In this document: in pieces, positions 11,513-20,212 of the stretch
Numbering within the stretch: position 1 is the stretch's first letter
How the letters are laid out: each line of letters starts with the position of its first letter
NCBI GenBank assembly: GCA_963752045.1
Contig: CAVVWN010000007.1
Span: 248,001 to 312,000, forward strand
Reading direction: 5' to 3'
Length of the DNA: 64,000 nucleotides
Source: DATKDF01 sp963752045
GTDB lineage: Bacteria > Acidobacteriota > Vicinamibacteria > Vicinamibacterales > SCN-69-37
Translations under genes and position numbers: made by a program
The notes under the pieces: model-generated
Seen by the model: only the letters and a program-made list of their open reading frames with translations
What the model was told of the DNA's origin: nothing
The model's database searches: none

Positions 11513-12976
11513 ATGACCATACCGGCAGTCCGAACGCCTTCACTGGCCCTTTCGCTGATACCCGTGCTCGTGCTCGTCACGCTGCTCTCCGCATCGGTCG
11601 TGCTCTTCGGCGACGGATCGTCGAGCGGCCCGAACCAGATCGCGCTCATGCTTGCAGCCTCCGTTGGCGGGGCGCTCGGCATCTCGCTCGGCTATCCGTG
11701 GCGCGATCTCGAGAAAGGCATCGTCCACGGCATTTCCCTGGCCATGGGCGCGATTCTGATTCTCCTCGTGGTGGGCGCGCTCATCGGCTCCTGGATTCTC
11801 GCCGGCATCGTTCCGACGATGATCTACTACGGCCTCCAGATTCTGACGCCGGCGGTCTTCTTCCCGAGCGCCTGCGTGCTCTGCTCGTTCGTGGCGCTCG
11901 CGACAGGCAGCTCGTGGACGACGGCCGGAACCGTGGGCGTGGCGCTCATCGGCATTGCCGCCGCGCAGGATCTGAACCTGGGCCTGGCGGCCGGCGCCGT
12001 GATTTCCGGCGCGTACTTCGGCGACAAGATGTCTCCCCTCTCGGACACCACGAACCTCGCGCCGGCAATGGCCGGCACGGAGCTCTTCACGCACATCCGG
12101 CACATGGCATGGACGACGACGCCAAGCATTCTGCTGGCCGTCGTGCTGTTTGCGGTGGTGGGCCTCCAGGCCGGCGCACCGCGAGATACGGCGGCCGTGG
12201 GCCTCATCCTCGATTCCCTCGGAGGCAGCTTCCGTATCGGTGCTCACCTGCTGATTCCGCTCGTGCTCGTGCTCATCCTCGTCGTCCGGAGGATGCCGGC
12301 CCTGCCGGCGCTGCTCATCGGATCGCTCACCGGGTGCCTCTTCGCCGTGCTGTTCCAGCAGGATGCCGTGCTCGCCTACGCCAACAGCCCCGAGCTGCCG
12401 TCATGGGCGGCCCTGCTCAAGGGTGCGTGGATGTCGCTCTTCGACGGCTACTCGCTGCAATCGGGAAATCAGGCGCTCGACAACCTGCTGTCGCGCGGCG
12501 GCATGAGCAGCATGCTGAGCACGACCTGGCTGATTCTGTCGGCCATGACATTCGGCGCGGTCATGGAGACGACCGGCATGCTGCAACGAATCGCGCAGGC
12601 GATCCTGGGCGCGGTCAGAGGCACGGGCAGCCTGATCGCCGCGACGCTCGGCACGTCGATCGGCATGAACATCATCGCGTCCGATCAGTACATGGCCATC
12701 GTCCTGCCCGGCCGCATGTTCCGCGCCGAGTTCGCCAGGCGTGGCCTGGCGCCACAGAACCTCTCTCGAACACTCGAGGACGCCGGCACGCTGACCTCGC
12801 CGCTCGTGCCATGGAACACCTGCGGCGCCTTCATGGCTCAGACGCTGGGTGTCGCGACCGCCACGTACCTGCCGTTTGCGTTCTTCAACTTGATCAACCC
12901 GGTCGTCGCGGCGATCTACGGGTTCACGGGATTCACGATCACCAGGATGGCGCCAGACGAAGCCGGCGACAGCTAA
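11513..12976 (+). CDS. Na+/H+ antiporter, NhaC family
   Basis: Inner-membrane protein of 487 aa with about 11-12 hydrophobic segments, exchanging sodium for protons or a related organic-acid/cation substrate. Characteristic NhaC segments are ILILLVVGALIGSWILAG, then FGDKMSPLSDTTNLAP with the polar residues of the transport site, and a second inverted half around GTSIGMNIIASDQYMAIVLP. The C-terminal LEDAGTLTSPLVPWNTCGA is also typical. I chose the ATG at MTIPAVRT because upstream in-frame starts add a non-hydrophobic, unconserved stretch. The gene is monocistronic. Confidence 0.92.
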   Translation: MTIPAVRTPSLALSLIPVLVLVTLLSASVVLFGDGSSSGPNQIALMLAASVGGALGISLGYPWRDLEKGIVHGISLAMGAILILLVVGALIGSWILAGIVPTMIYYGLQILTPAVFFPSACVLCSFVALATGSSWTTAGTVGVALIGIAAAQDLNLGLAAGAVISGAYFGDKMSPLSDTTNLAPAMAGTELFTHIRHMAWTTTPSILLAVVLFAVVGLQAGAPRDTAAVGLILDSLGGSFRIGAHLLIPLVLVLILVVRRMPALPALLIGSLTGCLFAVLFQQDAVLAYANSPELPSWAALLKGAWMSLFDGYSLQSGNQALDNLLSRGGMSSMLSTTWLILSAMTFGAVMETTGMLQRIAQAILGAVRGTGSLIAATLGTSIGMNIIASDQYMAIVLPGRMFRAEFARRGLAPQNLSRTLEDAGTLTSPLVPWNTCGAFMAQTLGVATATYLPFAFFNLINPVVAAIYGFTGFTITRMAPDEAGDS

Positions 12977-12994
12977 CCCCGGTGGCCACCCGGG

Positions 12995-14017
12995 TTAGAA
13001 CGCGCGGGCGAGGGGCTTGAGGTCGTTGTCGAACCGCCAGACCGTGTCGTTCGAGACGAGCACCAGCCCGCCGCCCGGGTCGAACGCCACGCCGACGAGC
13101 GTCGGGGCGGCGACGACGAGCTCCGGGGCGGTCCCCTCACCCGACACGTCGAACCGGTACAGGCCGGCTGCGCCGGCAAGGGCTTCGGCCACGTACAGAT
13201 GTCCGGCCGAGTCGAACGCCAGCCCCTGGGGCCGGCCGAACCCGTCGCAGGCTATCTCGACAATCCGCTCGGGCGTCACGCGGTAGACCACGTCGTGCGT
13301 TGACAGCGTTGGCGCCGTTACGTACAGGCATCCATCAGGACCGAAAGCCAGGTGGAACGCGGCCACGCTCGCCGGCAGGGTGGCGAACGTCTCCACCTGG
13401 CGATCGGGAGTGACCACGAAGATCGATCCGGATCGATCGCCGACGAAGACGCGGCCATCGGCCGAGCAGGCCACTCCAGTCGGCACGCCGAGCTCACTTG
13501 CGAAGACCTCGGCGCGGTCGCCAGCATCCAGCCGGTAGACGAGCCCTTCGAACCGGCTCGACACGTAGAGCTCACCGCCCGGGCCGAGCGCGAGTGACGT
13601 CGGATTGCCCAGCTCGGCCGCGATCGGTTCTCGGGCGCCGCCGGCGTCGACCCGGTACAAGGAAACGGGGGCCTTGGTCGATCGATCGCCGCTGTCGGTG
13701 ACATACAGACCTCGGTCGGCACCGAATGCCGGGCTGTCGACCAGGCGGAGGCCGGTCGCGAGCACACGGGCAACCTCGAGGTAGGCCGTCTCTCCTGGCA
13801 GCTCGTCGATTCGGAGCGGCATCGTGCCGCCGACGGCGCCCGGCGGCACCGTGACGCGCAGATGATCGCGCGACGCCGACACGACGAACGCATCGTCGGT
13901 GCCAACGAGCACGTGCGGCGGACCGTCGGAAGGCACCGGCAGATGTGTCCCGGACACGAGCACGCGCCCGCCGGGCACGACCCAGTTCGGTCTGACGGAC
14001 GAAATGGTGTGAGTCAC
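12995..14017 (-). CDS. IPT/TIG-like plus NHL/SMP-30-like beta-propeller protein
   Basis: Protein of 340 aa in two parts. Residues 1-85 look like an IPT/TIG immunoglobulin-type domain (ISSVRPNWVVPGGRVLVSGT, GGTMPLRIDEL). Residues 90-340 form repeated blades of an NHL or gluconolactonase-like propeller with recurring patterns such as PTSLALGPGGELYVSSR, GVACSADGRVFVGDRSGS and PQGLAFDSAGHLYVAEA. No signal peptide is visible, which is unusual for this architecture. Substrate is unknown. It lies 8 bases downstream of the HNH gene in the same direction, probably one transcript. Confidence 0.78.
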   Translation of the reverse strand: MTHTISSVRPNWVVPGGRVLVSGTHLPVPSDGPPHVLVGTDDAFVVSASRDHLRVTVPPGAVGGTMPLRIDELPGETAYLEVARVLATGLRLVDSPAFGADRGLYVTDSGDRSTKAPVSLYRVDAGGAREPIAAELGNPTSLALGPGGELYVSSRFEGLVYRLDAGDRAEVFASELGVPTGVACSADGRVFVGDRSGSIFVVTPDRQVETFATLPASVAAFHLAFGPDGCLYVTAPTLSTHDVVYRVTPERIVEIACDGFGRPQGLAFDSAGHLYVAEALAGAAGLYRFDVSGEGTAPELVVAAPTLVGVAFDPGGGLVLVSNDTVWRFDNDLKPLARAF

Positions 14018-14025
14018 TGGGACCG

Positions 14026-14559
14026 CTATGTATCTTCCAGCTCGACGTTCCAGTACACGTAGTCGCGCCAGCTTTCCGGCGCGTTACGCAGCCCGAACGT
14101 GATGCGCACGGCCGGTGCGCGGGCGGGACGCTTGGGCACACGAATCAGGTGCATGCCCGCCTGTTCGGGCGTTCGGCCGCCCTTCCGGCGGTTGCACGTG
14201 ATGCAGCACGTGACGATGTTCTCCCAGTCCTTCCGGCCGCCTTGCGCGACCGGTGTCACGTGATCGAAAGTGAGCTCCGCCGTCGGGAAGCCGTGCCCGC
14301 AGTACTGGCACTGGTGCTTGTCTCGAGCGTAGATGTTGGCCCGCGAGAACGGCACGTACTCGGCAGTCCGCCGGATTCTGATCCGGCGCAGCAGCCGGAT
14401 GACCGATGGCAGCTTGATGGCGAACGAGACCGAGCGCACCTCGCGCTCGTACACGGCGACGATCTCGACCTTGCCCTGGCACCAGAGCGTGATCGCCTTC
14501 TGCCAGTGCACGACTCGCAGGGGCTCGTACGTCGCATTCAGCAGTAGCGTCTGTTCCAT
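14026..14559 (-). CDS. HNH endonuclease family protein
   Basis: Protein of 177 aa of the widespread free-standing HNH type. The N-terminal LLNATYEPLRVVHWQKAI is the family entry motif. The nuclease centre is CQYCG...TFDHVTPVAQGGRKDWEN...CCITCNRRKG, giving the Asp-His of the HNH motif, the Asn, and two zinc CxxC pairs. Proteins of this kind are common, often single-copy, chromosomal genes whose biological role is unresolved. There is no adjacent methylase, so a restriction system is not supported. The following propeller gene is close and co-directional. Confidence 0.9.
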   Translation of the reverse strand: MEQTLLLNATYEPLRVVHWQKAITLWCQGKVEIVAVYEREVRSVSFAIKLPSVIRLLRRIRIRRTAEYVPFSRANIYARDKHQCQYCGHGFPTAELTFDHVTPVAQGGRKDWENIVTCCITCNRRKGGRTPEQAGMHLIRVPKRPARAPAVRITFGLRNAPESWRDYVYWNVELEDT

Positions 14560-14699
14560 GACCGAACTGCGCCATTCTGGCCATTTGCCGGAGTCTTGTC
14601 AAGGCGTGATAAGACGTAACGCCAATGTTATCAGCTGTTTATGACCACCGGCGCGGCGGCTGTCGCGACGGGGTGCCGCGGCCGATAGTGCCGGATGGA

Positions 14700-15242
14700 A
14701 TGACAATCGCCCGCGCCCAGGTCCGTCTGCCCCTGCTCGCAACCGTCGTCGCCGCACTCCTGTCGGGAGCCTGTGCCTCCGGTCCGGCGACGACCGGTCC
14801 GCTGGCTTTTCCCGGTGCGCCGGCGCCATCTCGGTCCGCGCGTGACCGAGCGGACGCCATCGCGATGGGATCGGCCGTCGGGGAAACGGCCCTCGCCTTT
14901 GTCGGCACGCCGTACCGGTTGGGTGGCGAAAGTCCCGGCGAGGGGTTCGACTGCAGCGGGCTCGTGCGGTACGCCCTCGCACAGCATCAGGTCGCGATGC
15001 CGCGCACGGTAGCGGAGCAGTACTCGGTCGGGCAACCGGTTGGGGCCGACGCGCTGCAGCCCGGCGATCTCATTTTCTTCTCCACCATCGGCCCTGGTGC
15101 CACCCACGTCGGCATCGTGCTCGACGGCGGCCGCGCGGCCACGTTCGTGCACGCGCCGAGCGAAGGTGGTGCCGTGCGCGTCGAACGGTTCTCGGCGGGC
15201 TACTGGCGGTCGCGCTTCGTCGGCGGCCGTCGCCTGTTCTGA
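14700..15242 (+). CDS. NlpC/P60 family cell-wall hydrolase, lipoprotein
   Basis: Papain-like endopeptidase that cleaves peptidoglycan stem peptides; 180 aa. The N-terminal segment ends in LLSGAC, a lipobox, so the protein should be lipid-anchored. The catalytic Cys is in GFDCSGLVRYALAQ, the catalytic His in THVGIVLDGG, and the third polar residue is probably the His of FVHAPSEGG. The ATG giving MTIARAQVRL was chosen because it places the signal peptide correctly. A longer reading from an upstream start has no signal-like sequence. It is divergent from HNH and convergent with mtgA. Confidence 0.92.
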   Translation: MTIARAQVRLPLLATVVAALLSGACASGPATTGPLAFPGAPAPSRSARDRADAIAMGSAVGETALAFVGTPYRLGGESPGEGFDCSGLVRYALAQHQVAMPRTVAEQYSVGQPVGADALQPGDLIFFSTIGPGATHVGIVLDGGRAATFVHAPSEGGAVRVERFSAGYWRSRFVGGRRLF

Positions 15243-15267
15243 GCGACCGACCCGCTCGAGTGCGACC

Positions 15268-15966
15268 TCAGCGCATTCTCCTGAGAATGATCTCCTGCCG
15301 CCGCAGCAGGCGCTGGTTCGGCTTGGCGGGACTGTAGACCCTCGGATTGATGAGCGCGCCCGCCAGGAGCGCCGCCTGCTCGCGATCGAGACTGCTCGCC
15401 GGCACGCCAAAATACGCTTGTGCGGCGGCTTCGGCCCCCCAGATGCCGTCGCCCCACTCGACGAGGTTCAAGTAGAGCTCGAGGATGCGCCGCTTCGGCA
15501 ACTCGGCCTCGAGCCGGCGCGCGACGAACAGTTCCACGACCTTGCGGGAGGGATCGCGTGACGGCGAGAGGTACAGGTTCTTGGCAAGCTGCTGCGTGAT
15601 CGTGGAGGCGCCGCGGAACTCCCCGTCACCGAGCCCCTCCGTGAAGGCGACGCGCATCTCGTAGGCATCGACTCCCGAGTGGTCCCAGAAGGCCGCGTCC
15701 TCGGAGACGACGACGGCGCGCTGCAGGAGCGGCGAGATCCGGTTGAGGGGAACCCACGACTGACGGGGGCGATAGTCGCGACCTTGCGCCCGGGCCTCGT
15801 CGGCGCGTCGGGTCATGAACGCGGTCGTCGTTGGATTGGCGGTTCCGAGCGGACGCACGTCTGGAGCGGTGAGCCACAGGTAGCCCAACACTGCCAGGCC
15901 CACGGCGGCCGCAGCCTCCAGGACGCGAAGCGCCCGCGACAGCCAGGCCGGTCGCCTGCGACGCAC
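15268..15966 (-). CDS. mtgA: Monofunctional biosynthetic peptidoglycan transglycosylase
   Basis: GT51 glycosyltransferase polymerising lipid II in the periplasm, 232 aa, with a single N-terminal membrane anchor (RVLEAAAAVGLAVLGYLWLT). Conserved GT51 motifs are VVSEDAAFWDHSGVD with the catalytic Glu, GASTITQQLAKNLYL, RKVVELFVARRLEAELPKRR, and ILELYLNLVEWGDGIWGAEAA. No transpeptidase domain follows. The GTG start lies 4 bases after the M48 stop, so it is probably the last cistron of the minus-strand run that includes the metalloprotease. Confidence 0.95.
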   Translation of the reverse strand: MRRRRPAWLSRALRVLEAAAAVGLAVLGYLWLTAPDVRPLGTANPTTTAFMTRRADEARAQGRDYRPRQSWVPLNRISPLLQRAVVVSEDAAFWDHSGVDAYEMRVAFTEGLGDGEFRGASTITQQLAKNLYLSPSRDPSRKVVELFVARRLEAELPKRRILELYLNLVEWGDGIWGAEAAAQAYFGVPASSLDREQAALLAGALINPRVYSPAKPNQRLLRRQEIILRRMR

Positions 15967-15970
15967 CCGA

Positions 15971-17404
15971 TCACCCGCCTACGACGATACGGATGCGTTC
16001 GCCCGCGCGGGGTGGCTCTCCCGGGTCGTATCCATTCATGATGGCGAGCGCCGACGGCTTGACGCGGCCGCCGGCCTGCCGGGCGATCGAGTCCCACGTG
16101 TCGCCGCTCGTCGCGATCCGGAAGTCGATGCGATCGGGCTGCAAAGCGTCGGCCTCCGCCTGGCCGAGCTCGCGGAACGACGAAATGCCGGCCGAGAACG
16201 CGTCGGCCACGCGCGAGAACTCACCCGACGGGGCCAGTCCCGCCACGAGAAAGACCTGGCGGCCCATCTGCACGTGCGCGACCCGCGCCGCAAGCGATTG
16301 ATTCTCGAGCGTCGCCTCGTACGTCCCGACGTACGCCGAAAGGCCGTTGACTTGCTCGCGCCGGCCGGACACCTCCGTGAACCCGGCCTTCGTCATGTTC
16401 CCGCGAGCTGTCTCTTCCAGAGATCCGGACGGATTCGGCACGAGACGCAGCACCATGCCGACCGTGCCGGCCTCGCTCTCGACGGCCGTCACCTGCTCGT
16501 CGGTGTTGCTGACCTCCCACCCGTCTGGAAACCGGAGCGCAAACCGCATGACCGGATGGAGAAAATCCGATCCGCGTACGAACCCCTTCTCACGGCTGTC
16601 GCCGAATACCACCCCGTCAATCCGCCGCTCGAACTCGGACCTGTTGGTGGCCGTGGCCTCCGCCGACCGGGCTGCCGACACCGCTTCCTGCACCCTGGTG
16701 ACCCGATCGGCCGCCGGCGGATGCGTCAGGGCCCAGTTGGGTACGCCACGGCTCGATCCGGATGCTTCGTCGAGGCGGCTGAGCGTCGCGAGAAGCCCGG
16801 GCATTCCACCGGGATCCCAGCCCTCGGAGGCGGCGTAGCGGACGCCGAGCTGATCGGCTTCGAGCTCGGCGTCGCGGCCGTGTTTGAGGAACATCAGGCC
16901 GAACGCGACGCCGGCCAGCCCCTGAAACGGCCGAATCTCTGGCAGGAACACGCCTCCGATGGCGAGACCTCCGCTCGCGAGCAACTGCCGGGAGTAGGCA
17001 TCGACGCCGTGGCGGGCGTCGACGTGCCCGATCTCATGGCCCATGACGGCGGCAAGCTCGGCCTCGTCTCGCAGAAACGGCAGGATGCCGCGTGTGATGT
17101 AGACGAATCCCCCGGGCAAAGCAAAAGCATTCACAGCCTGTTCGTCCACCACGGTGAACGTCCACGGGATCTCCGGGCGAAACGATGCGCGCACCAGTTG
17201 CCTGCCCACGCGGTCGACGTACTGCTGCAGCTCGGCGTCGGCGTACACCCCCATCTGCTCGCGCACCTGCTGGTCGCTTTCTCGACCGATCTGGATTTCT
17301 TCCTGTTCGGAGATGAGCACGAGCTGCCGGCGGCCGGTGGCCGGGTTGGTGGCACACCCGACAGCGACGACGAGAGCGAGCATCACCAGGCGCTTGGATC
17401 GCAT
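15971..17404 (-). CDS. M48 family metalloprotease lipoprotein with LysM-like C-terminus
   Basis: Periplasmic zinc protease of the BepA/LoiP type, 477 aa, acting in envelope or outer-membrane protein quality control. The N-terminus LVVAVGCATNPATGRRQ is a lipobox followed by the conserved NPATG motif. The active site is AAVMGHEIGHVDARHG (HExxH) with the later Glu in DAELEADQLGVRYA. The last ~50 residues (SGDTWDSIARQAGGRVKPSA, then MNGYDPGEPPRAGERIRIV) resemble a LysM fold. I start at MRSKRLVML, since the longer reading adds 13 non-signal residues. TAGAAT sits 7 bases before this ATG. Confidence 0.92.
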   Translation of the reverse strand: MRSKRLVMLALVVAVGCATNPATGRRQLVLISEQEEIQIGRESDQQVREQMGVYADAELQQYVDRVGRQLVRASFRPEIPWTFTVVDEQAVNAFALPGGFVYITRGILPFLRDEAELAAVMGHEIGHVDARHGVDAYSRQLLASGGLAIGGVFLPEIRPFQGLAGVAFGLMFLKHGRDAELEADQLGVRYAASEGWDPGGMPGLLATLSRLDEASGSSRGVPNWALTHPPAADRVTRVQEAVSAARSAEATATNRSEFERRIDGVVFGDSREKGFVRGSDFLHPVMRFALRFPDGWEVSNTDEQVTAVESEAGTVGMVLRLVPNPSGSLEETARGNMTKAGFTEVSGRREQVNGLSAYVGTYEATLENQSLAARVAHVQMGRQVFLVAGLAPSGEFSRVADAFSAGISSFRELGQAEADALQPDRIDFRIATSGDTWDSIARQAGGRVKPSALAIMNGYDPGEPPRAGERIRIVVGG

Positions 17405-17411
17405 GCCACCT

Positions 17412-17417
17412 ATTCTA
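17412..17417 (-). promoter_or_regulatory. Candidate -10 element of the M48 gene
   Basis: TAGAAT on the minus strand with seven bases before the ATG, which would make the transcript leaderless or nearly so. Confidence 0.4.
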
Positions 17418-17453
17418 TGCATCGGGGCGCGAAGCCCGCCCAACGCGCGGCCG

Positions 17454-18542
17454 TCACGAGAGGATGTCGGCGAGTGCGGAGGTCAGCCGGCGCACGTTCT
17501 CGGCCGTCGAGCCGGATCCCATCAAGCCAACCCGCCAGATCTGTCCGGCCAGCGGACCGAGGCCGGCACCAACTTCGATGCCGTAATCGGCAAGCAGCCT
17601 TGCGCGGACGTCGGCCTCGGCCACGCCGACCGGCACACGGACGGCATTCAGGCTCCACAGCCGTTCGCCCTCCGGCGGCAGGAGCGACAGCCCGAGGCCG
17701 TCGAGCGCGGCGACGAGCGCGCGATGGGTGGCCTCGTGCCGTTTCCATCGCGCGTCGAGCCCCTCGGCTTCGACCTCGACGAGAGCGGCATGGAGCGCGT
17801 AGACGAGCGGCGCCGAGATCGTGTGGTGGTACTTGCGGCGGACCCAGTAGTCCTCGAGGAGGGCCAGGTCCAGATAGAAGCTGCGGCAGGCCACCCGGCG
17901 TTCGAGGGCGCGCGGGCCGAACGTCACCGGCGAGAGACCGGACGGAGCGCCGAGCCCCTTCTGCGAGCATGAGTAGCAGACGTCGATGCCCCAGCCGCCC
18001 ACGTCGACCGGCATCGCGCCGAGCGAGGTGACGGCATCGACAATCACGAGCGCCCCGGCCTCGCGCGCCAGACGCGCGATTTCGGCCACGGGATTCTCGA
18101 CGCCGGTGGACGTCTCCGCGTGGACGAGGGCGACAAGATCCGCCGGCCGCCCGGCCAGCGCGGCCGCGACATCGTCCGGATCGGCTGCCCGTCCCCACGG
18201 GGCGTCCACCCGCGCGACGTCGGCCCCGTACCGCTCCAGAATCTGGGCCAGCCGGTCGCCGAAGTACCCGGTGACGACGACCAGCGCGCGCCGGCCAGGC
18301 TCGGTGACGTTGGCGACGGCCGCCTCCATCGCGGAGGTGCCCGTTCCCGATGTTGCCAGCGTGACAGCCCCGGCTTCGGCCCTGAAGACGCGCGACAAGC
18401 GTGCTCGGATTCCGTCGAGCAGCGCCAAGACGTCCGGATCGAGGTGCGAGCGCGGAGCGGCGCCGAGCGCCGCCATCACTGCCGGCGAAACGGGGGACGG
18501 TCCGGGGCCGAGCAGCAGGCGTTCAGTCGTCGGGAGTGACAT
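17454..18542 (-). CDS. Alanine-glyoxylate aminotransferase family protein (class V)
   Basis: PLP aminotransferase of fold type I, 362 aa, related to alanine-glyoxylate/serine-glyoxylate aminotransferases. LLLGPGPSPVSPAVMAALG is the conserved start. VTLATSGTGTSAMEAAVAN binds the PLP phosphate, LVALVHAETSTGVENPV and VIVDAVTSLGAMPVDV carry the ring-binding Asp, and CYSCSQKGLGAPSGLSPV holds the PLP lysine. The start was placed at MSLPTTERL; a longer open frame upstream overlaps the aldolase gene and is not conserved in style. It follows a HOGA-like aldolase by 7 bases, pointing to glyoxylate metabolism. Confidence 0.9.
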   Translation of the reverse strand: MSLPTTERLLLGPGPSPVSPAVMAALGAAPRSHLDPDVLALLDGIRARLSRVFRAEAGAVTLATSGTGTSAMEAAVANVTEPGRRALVVVTGYFGDRLAQILERYGADVARVDAPWGRAADPDDVAAALAGRPADLVALVHAETSTGVENPVAEIARLAREAGALVIVDAVTSLGAMPVDVGGWGIDVCYSCSQKGLGAPSGLSPVTFGPRALERRVACRSFYLDLALLEDYWVRRKYHHTISAPLVYALHAALVEVEAEGLDARWKRHEATHRALVAALDGLGLSLLPPEGERLWSLNAVRVPVGVAEADVRARLLADYGIEVGAGLGPLAGQIWRVGLMGSGSTAENVRRLTSALADILS

Positions 18543-18549
18543 GTCGTCC

Positions 18550-19479
18550 TCACACGGGCGCGCGATCGGGAGCGTGCTCGGGATCGGCGGAACGGAACGT
18601 CGCGAGCGCCGCCAGGATCTCCGAGCGCGCGGCTGCTGACAGGGCAGGTAACGGCGCGCGGACGGGACCGCCGTGGTAGCCGCACGAATCGAGTGCGGCC
18701 TTGAGCCCGGCCACGCCATGCACGGTGGACACGAGCTGGGCAATTCTGACAATGCGGCGCTGCAGAGCGAGTGCCGCCTGATGACGACCGGCGCGGTAAT
18801 GCTCGACGAGCTCGACGCAGGCATCGGGCAGCACGTTGGCCACGGCCAGGATGCCGCCGACCGCACCGGAGCAGAGCGCCGGGTACAGCACGGGCGCCCA
18901 GCCGGTCAACACGGCAAAGCGGCCGGGCCGCACGGCCGAGAATTCGCCCAGCCTGTCGAGGTCCGCGCTCGTCTCCTTGATACCGGCGATGTTCGCGTGG
19001 TCGGCCAGGGCCGCAACGAGCGCTGGCGTGAAGCTGAATCCCGTAACGGCCGGGAGGTTGTACAGCAGGACGGGCACGGGAGAGGCGTCGGCAACGGCCG
19101 TGTAGTGCGCGGTGAGCGCGGCAGCCGTCATCTGCGTGCGGAAGAACGATGGCGCCCGGACGAGCACGGCATCGGCACCGAGGTTGGCCGCGCGCACGCT
19201 CGCGGCCACGGTGGCGCGCGTCGATTCCCGCCCGGTCCCGACAATCAGGACCCGATCGCGAGGCACCTGCCCTCGAACGGCCGCAATCACCCGATCGGAT
19301 TCCTCCTCGGTGAGCAGCGCAGCCTCGCCATTCGACCCGAGGGCCAGGATGCCGGCCAGCCGCGTGGTCATCCATCGCCCGACGTTGCTCGCGATGGCTT
19401 CCGTGTCGAGCTCTCCCGTACGGTCGTCGAAGACCGTGGGCATGGGCGGAAAGATGCCGTGCAACCGATCGTCCGTCAC
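18550..19479 (-). CDS. DapA-superfamily aldolase, probably 4-hydroxy-2-oxoglutarate aldolase (HOGA-like)
   Basis: Schiff-base class I aldolase of the DHDPS/NAL family, 309 aa. The catalytic Tyr is in YNLPAVTG and the Schiff-base Lys in IAGIKETSADL. The phosphate-type loop is GSNGE, not the GTTGE of dihydrodipicolinate synthase, and the stretches RESTRATVAASVR, VPVLLYNLPA, GAVGGILAVANVLP and GYHGGPVRAPL closely recall human mitochondrial HOGA1 from memory. That enzyme splits 4-hydroxy-2-oxoglutarate into pyruvate and glyoxylate. The next gene is an alanine-glyoxylate aminotransferase, which would use the glyoxylate. A different 2-keto acid substrate remains possible. Confidence 0.82.
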   Translation of the reverse strand: MTDDRLHGIFPPMPTVFDDRTGELDTEAIASNVGRWMTTRLAGILALGSNGEAALLTEEESDRVIAAVRGQVPRDRVLIVGTGRESTRATVAASVRAANLGADAVLVRAPSFFRTQMTAAALTAHYTAVADASPVPVLLYNLPAVTGFSFTPALVAALADHANIAGIKETSADLDRLGEFSAVRPGRFAVLTGWAPVLYPALCSGAVGGILAVANVLPDACVELVEHYRAGRHQAALALQRRIVRIAQLVSTVHGVAGLKAALDSCGYHGGPVRAPLPALSAAARSEILAALATFRSADPEHAPDRAPV

Positions 19480-19609
19480 TATCGAGGAGGCTATGCGGGC
19501 GGCCCGACCGCTGTCAATTTCTCAGGGAACCCAGTCCGGTGCCCGAACGGAAACCTGGCCGGTAGCGGCCGCAGGTCGGTATCCTGTAAGGAGGTCAGGA
19601 GACACAACC

Positions 19610-20206
19610 ATGCCTGTGTTCAGTCGTCGCGCCAGCTACTGCCTGGCCGTTCCCGTGCTCGTGGCACTCGTCGGCGCCTCCGCCGCCGCGCAGACCGCCA
19701 CGCTGCCGATGGTGTTCTCGGGTCAGCTCATCAACCTCGACACGCGCATCAACCTGCCCAAACAGACGCCCGTCGACATCACCATCACGCGGTGGTCTTC
19801 AGCCGGAGAGCGCGAACAACTGCTCACCGTGCTCCGGGAGCGTGGCCGGGACGGACTGCTGGAGATGATGCAGACGGTTCCCCGCATCGGCACGATTCGC
19901 ATTCCGGGCTCGCTCAACTACGACTTCCACTTCGCCCTTCGGGGCGAGGCCCCTGGCGGCGGAATGGCGGTCACGCTCATCGCCGACCGGCCCGTGGGAT
20001 TCGCAGAGGCGGTCGAAGGCCCTCGCACGCTCGACTACCGGTTCATGGTGCTGCAGATTCAGGTCAACTCCATCGGCCGCGGCGGCGGCCAGTTGTCGAT
20101 GGTGACCAAAGTGGAGGTGGACCGCGTGACCGGTGAGATCAACCTCGAGACCTGGGAGAACCTGTTCGTCACGTTGCGCGATCTCCGCCGCACGTCCGGC
20201 CGATAG
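19610..20206 (+). CDS. Secreted protein of unknown function
   Basis: Protein of 198 aa with a clear signal peptide (YCLAVPVLVALVGASAAAQ). I do not recognise the family. The mature part is predicted beta-rich (DITITRWSSAGERE, TIRIPGSLNYDFHFALRGE, DYRFMVLQIQV). It has no cysteine in the mature part, no repeats and no obvious catalytic motif. Two purine-rich SD-like stretches precede the ATG, the nearer AGGAG with an 8-base spacer, which fixes the start. It is monocistronic, between the divergent aldolase and the convergent ABC permease. Confidence 0.75.
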   Translation: MPVFSRRASYCLAVPVLVALVGASAAAQTATLPMVFSGQLINLDTRINLPKQTPVDITITRWSSAGEREQLLTVLRERGRDGLLEMMQTVPRIGTIRIPGSLNYDFHFALRGEAPGGGMAVTLIADRPVGFAEAVEGPRTLDYRFMVLQIQVNSIGRGGGQLSMVTKVEVDRVTGEINLETWENLFVTLRDLRRTSGR

Positions 20207-20212
20207 GCTGGA

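Noticed and set aside
12975..12996. GC-rich partial palindrome after the NhaC-type gene as a terminator
   Set aside because: The stem is interrupted by a mismatch after five pairs and no T-run follows, so it is not strong enough to list.
14026..14559. HNH nuclease as part of a restriction or defence island
   Set aside because: No methylase, helicase or other defence gene is adjacent. This HNH type is a common solitary chromosomal gene.
18543..18866. A longer start for the alanine-glyoxylate aminotransferase
   Set aside because: The added 108 codons overlap the aldolase gene in another frame and are Ser/Arg/Pro-rich. The family starts at the LLLGPGPSPV block.
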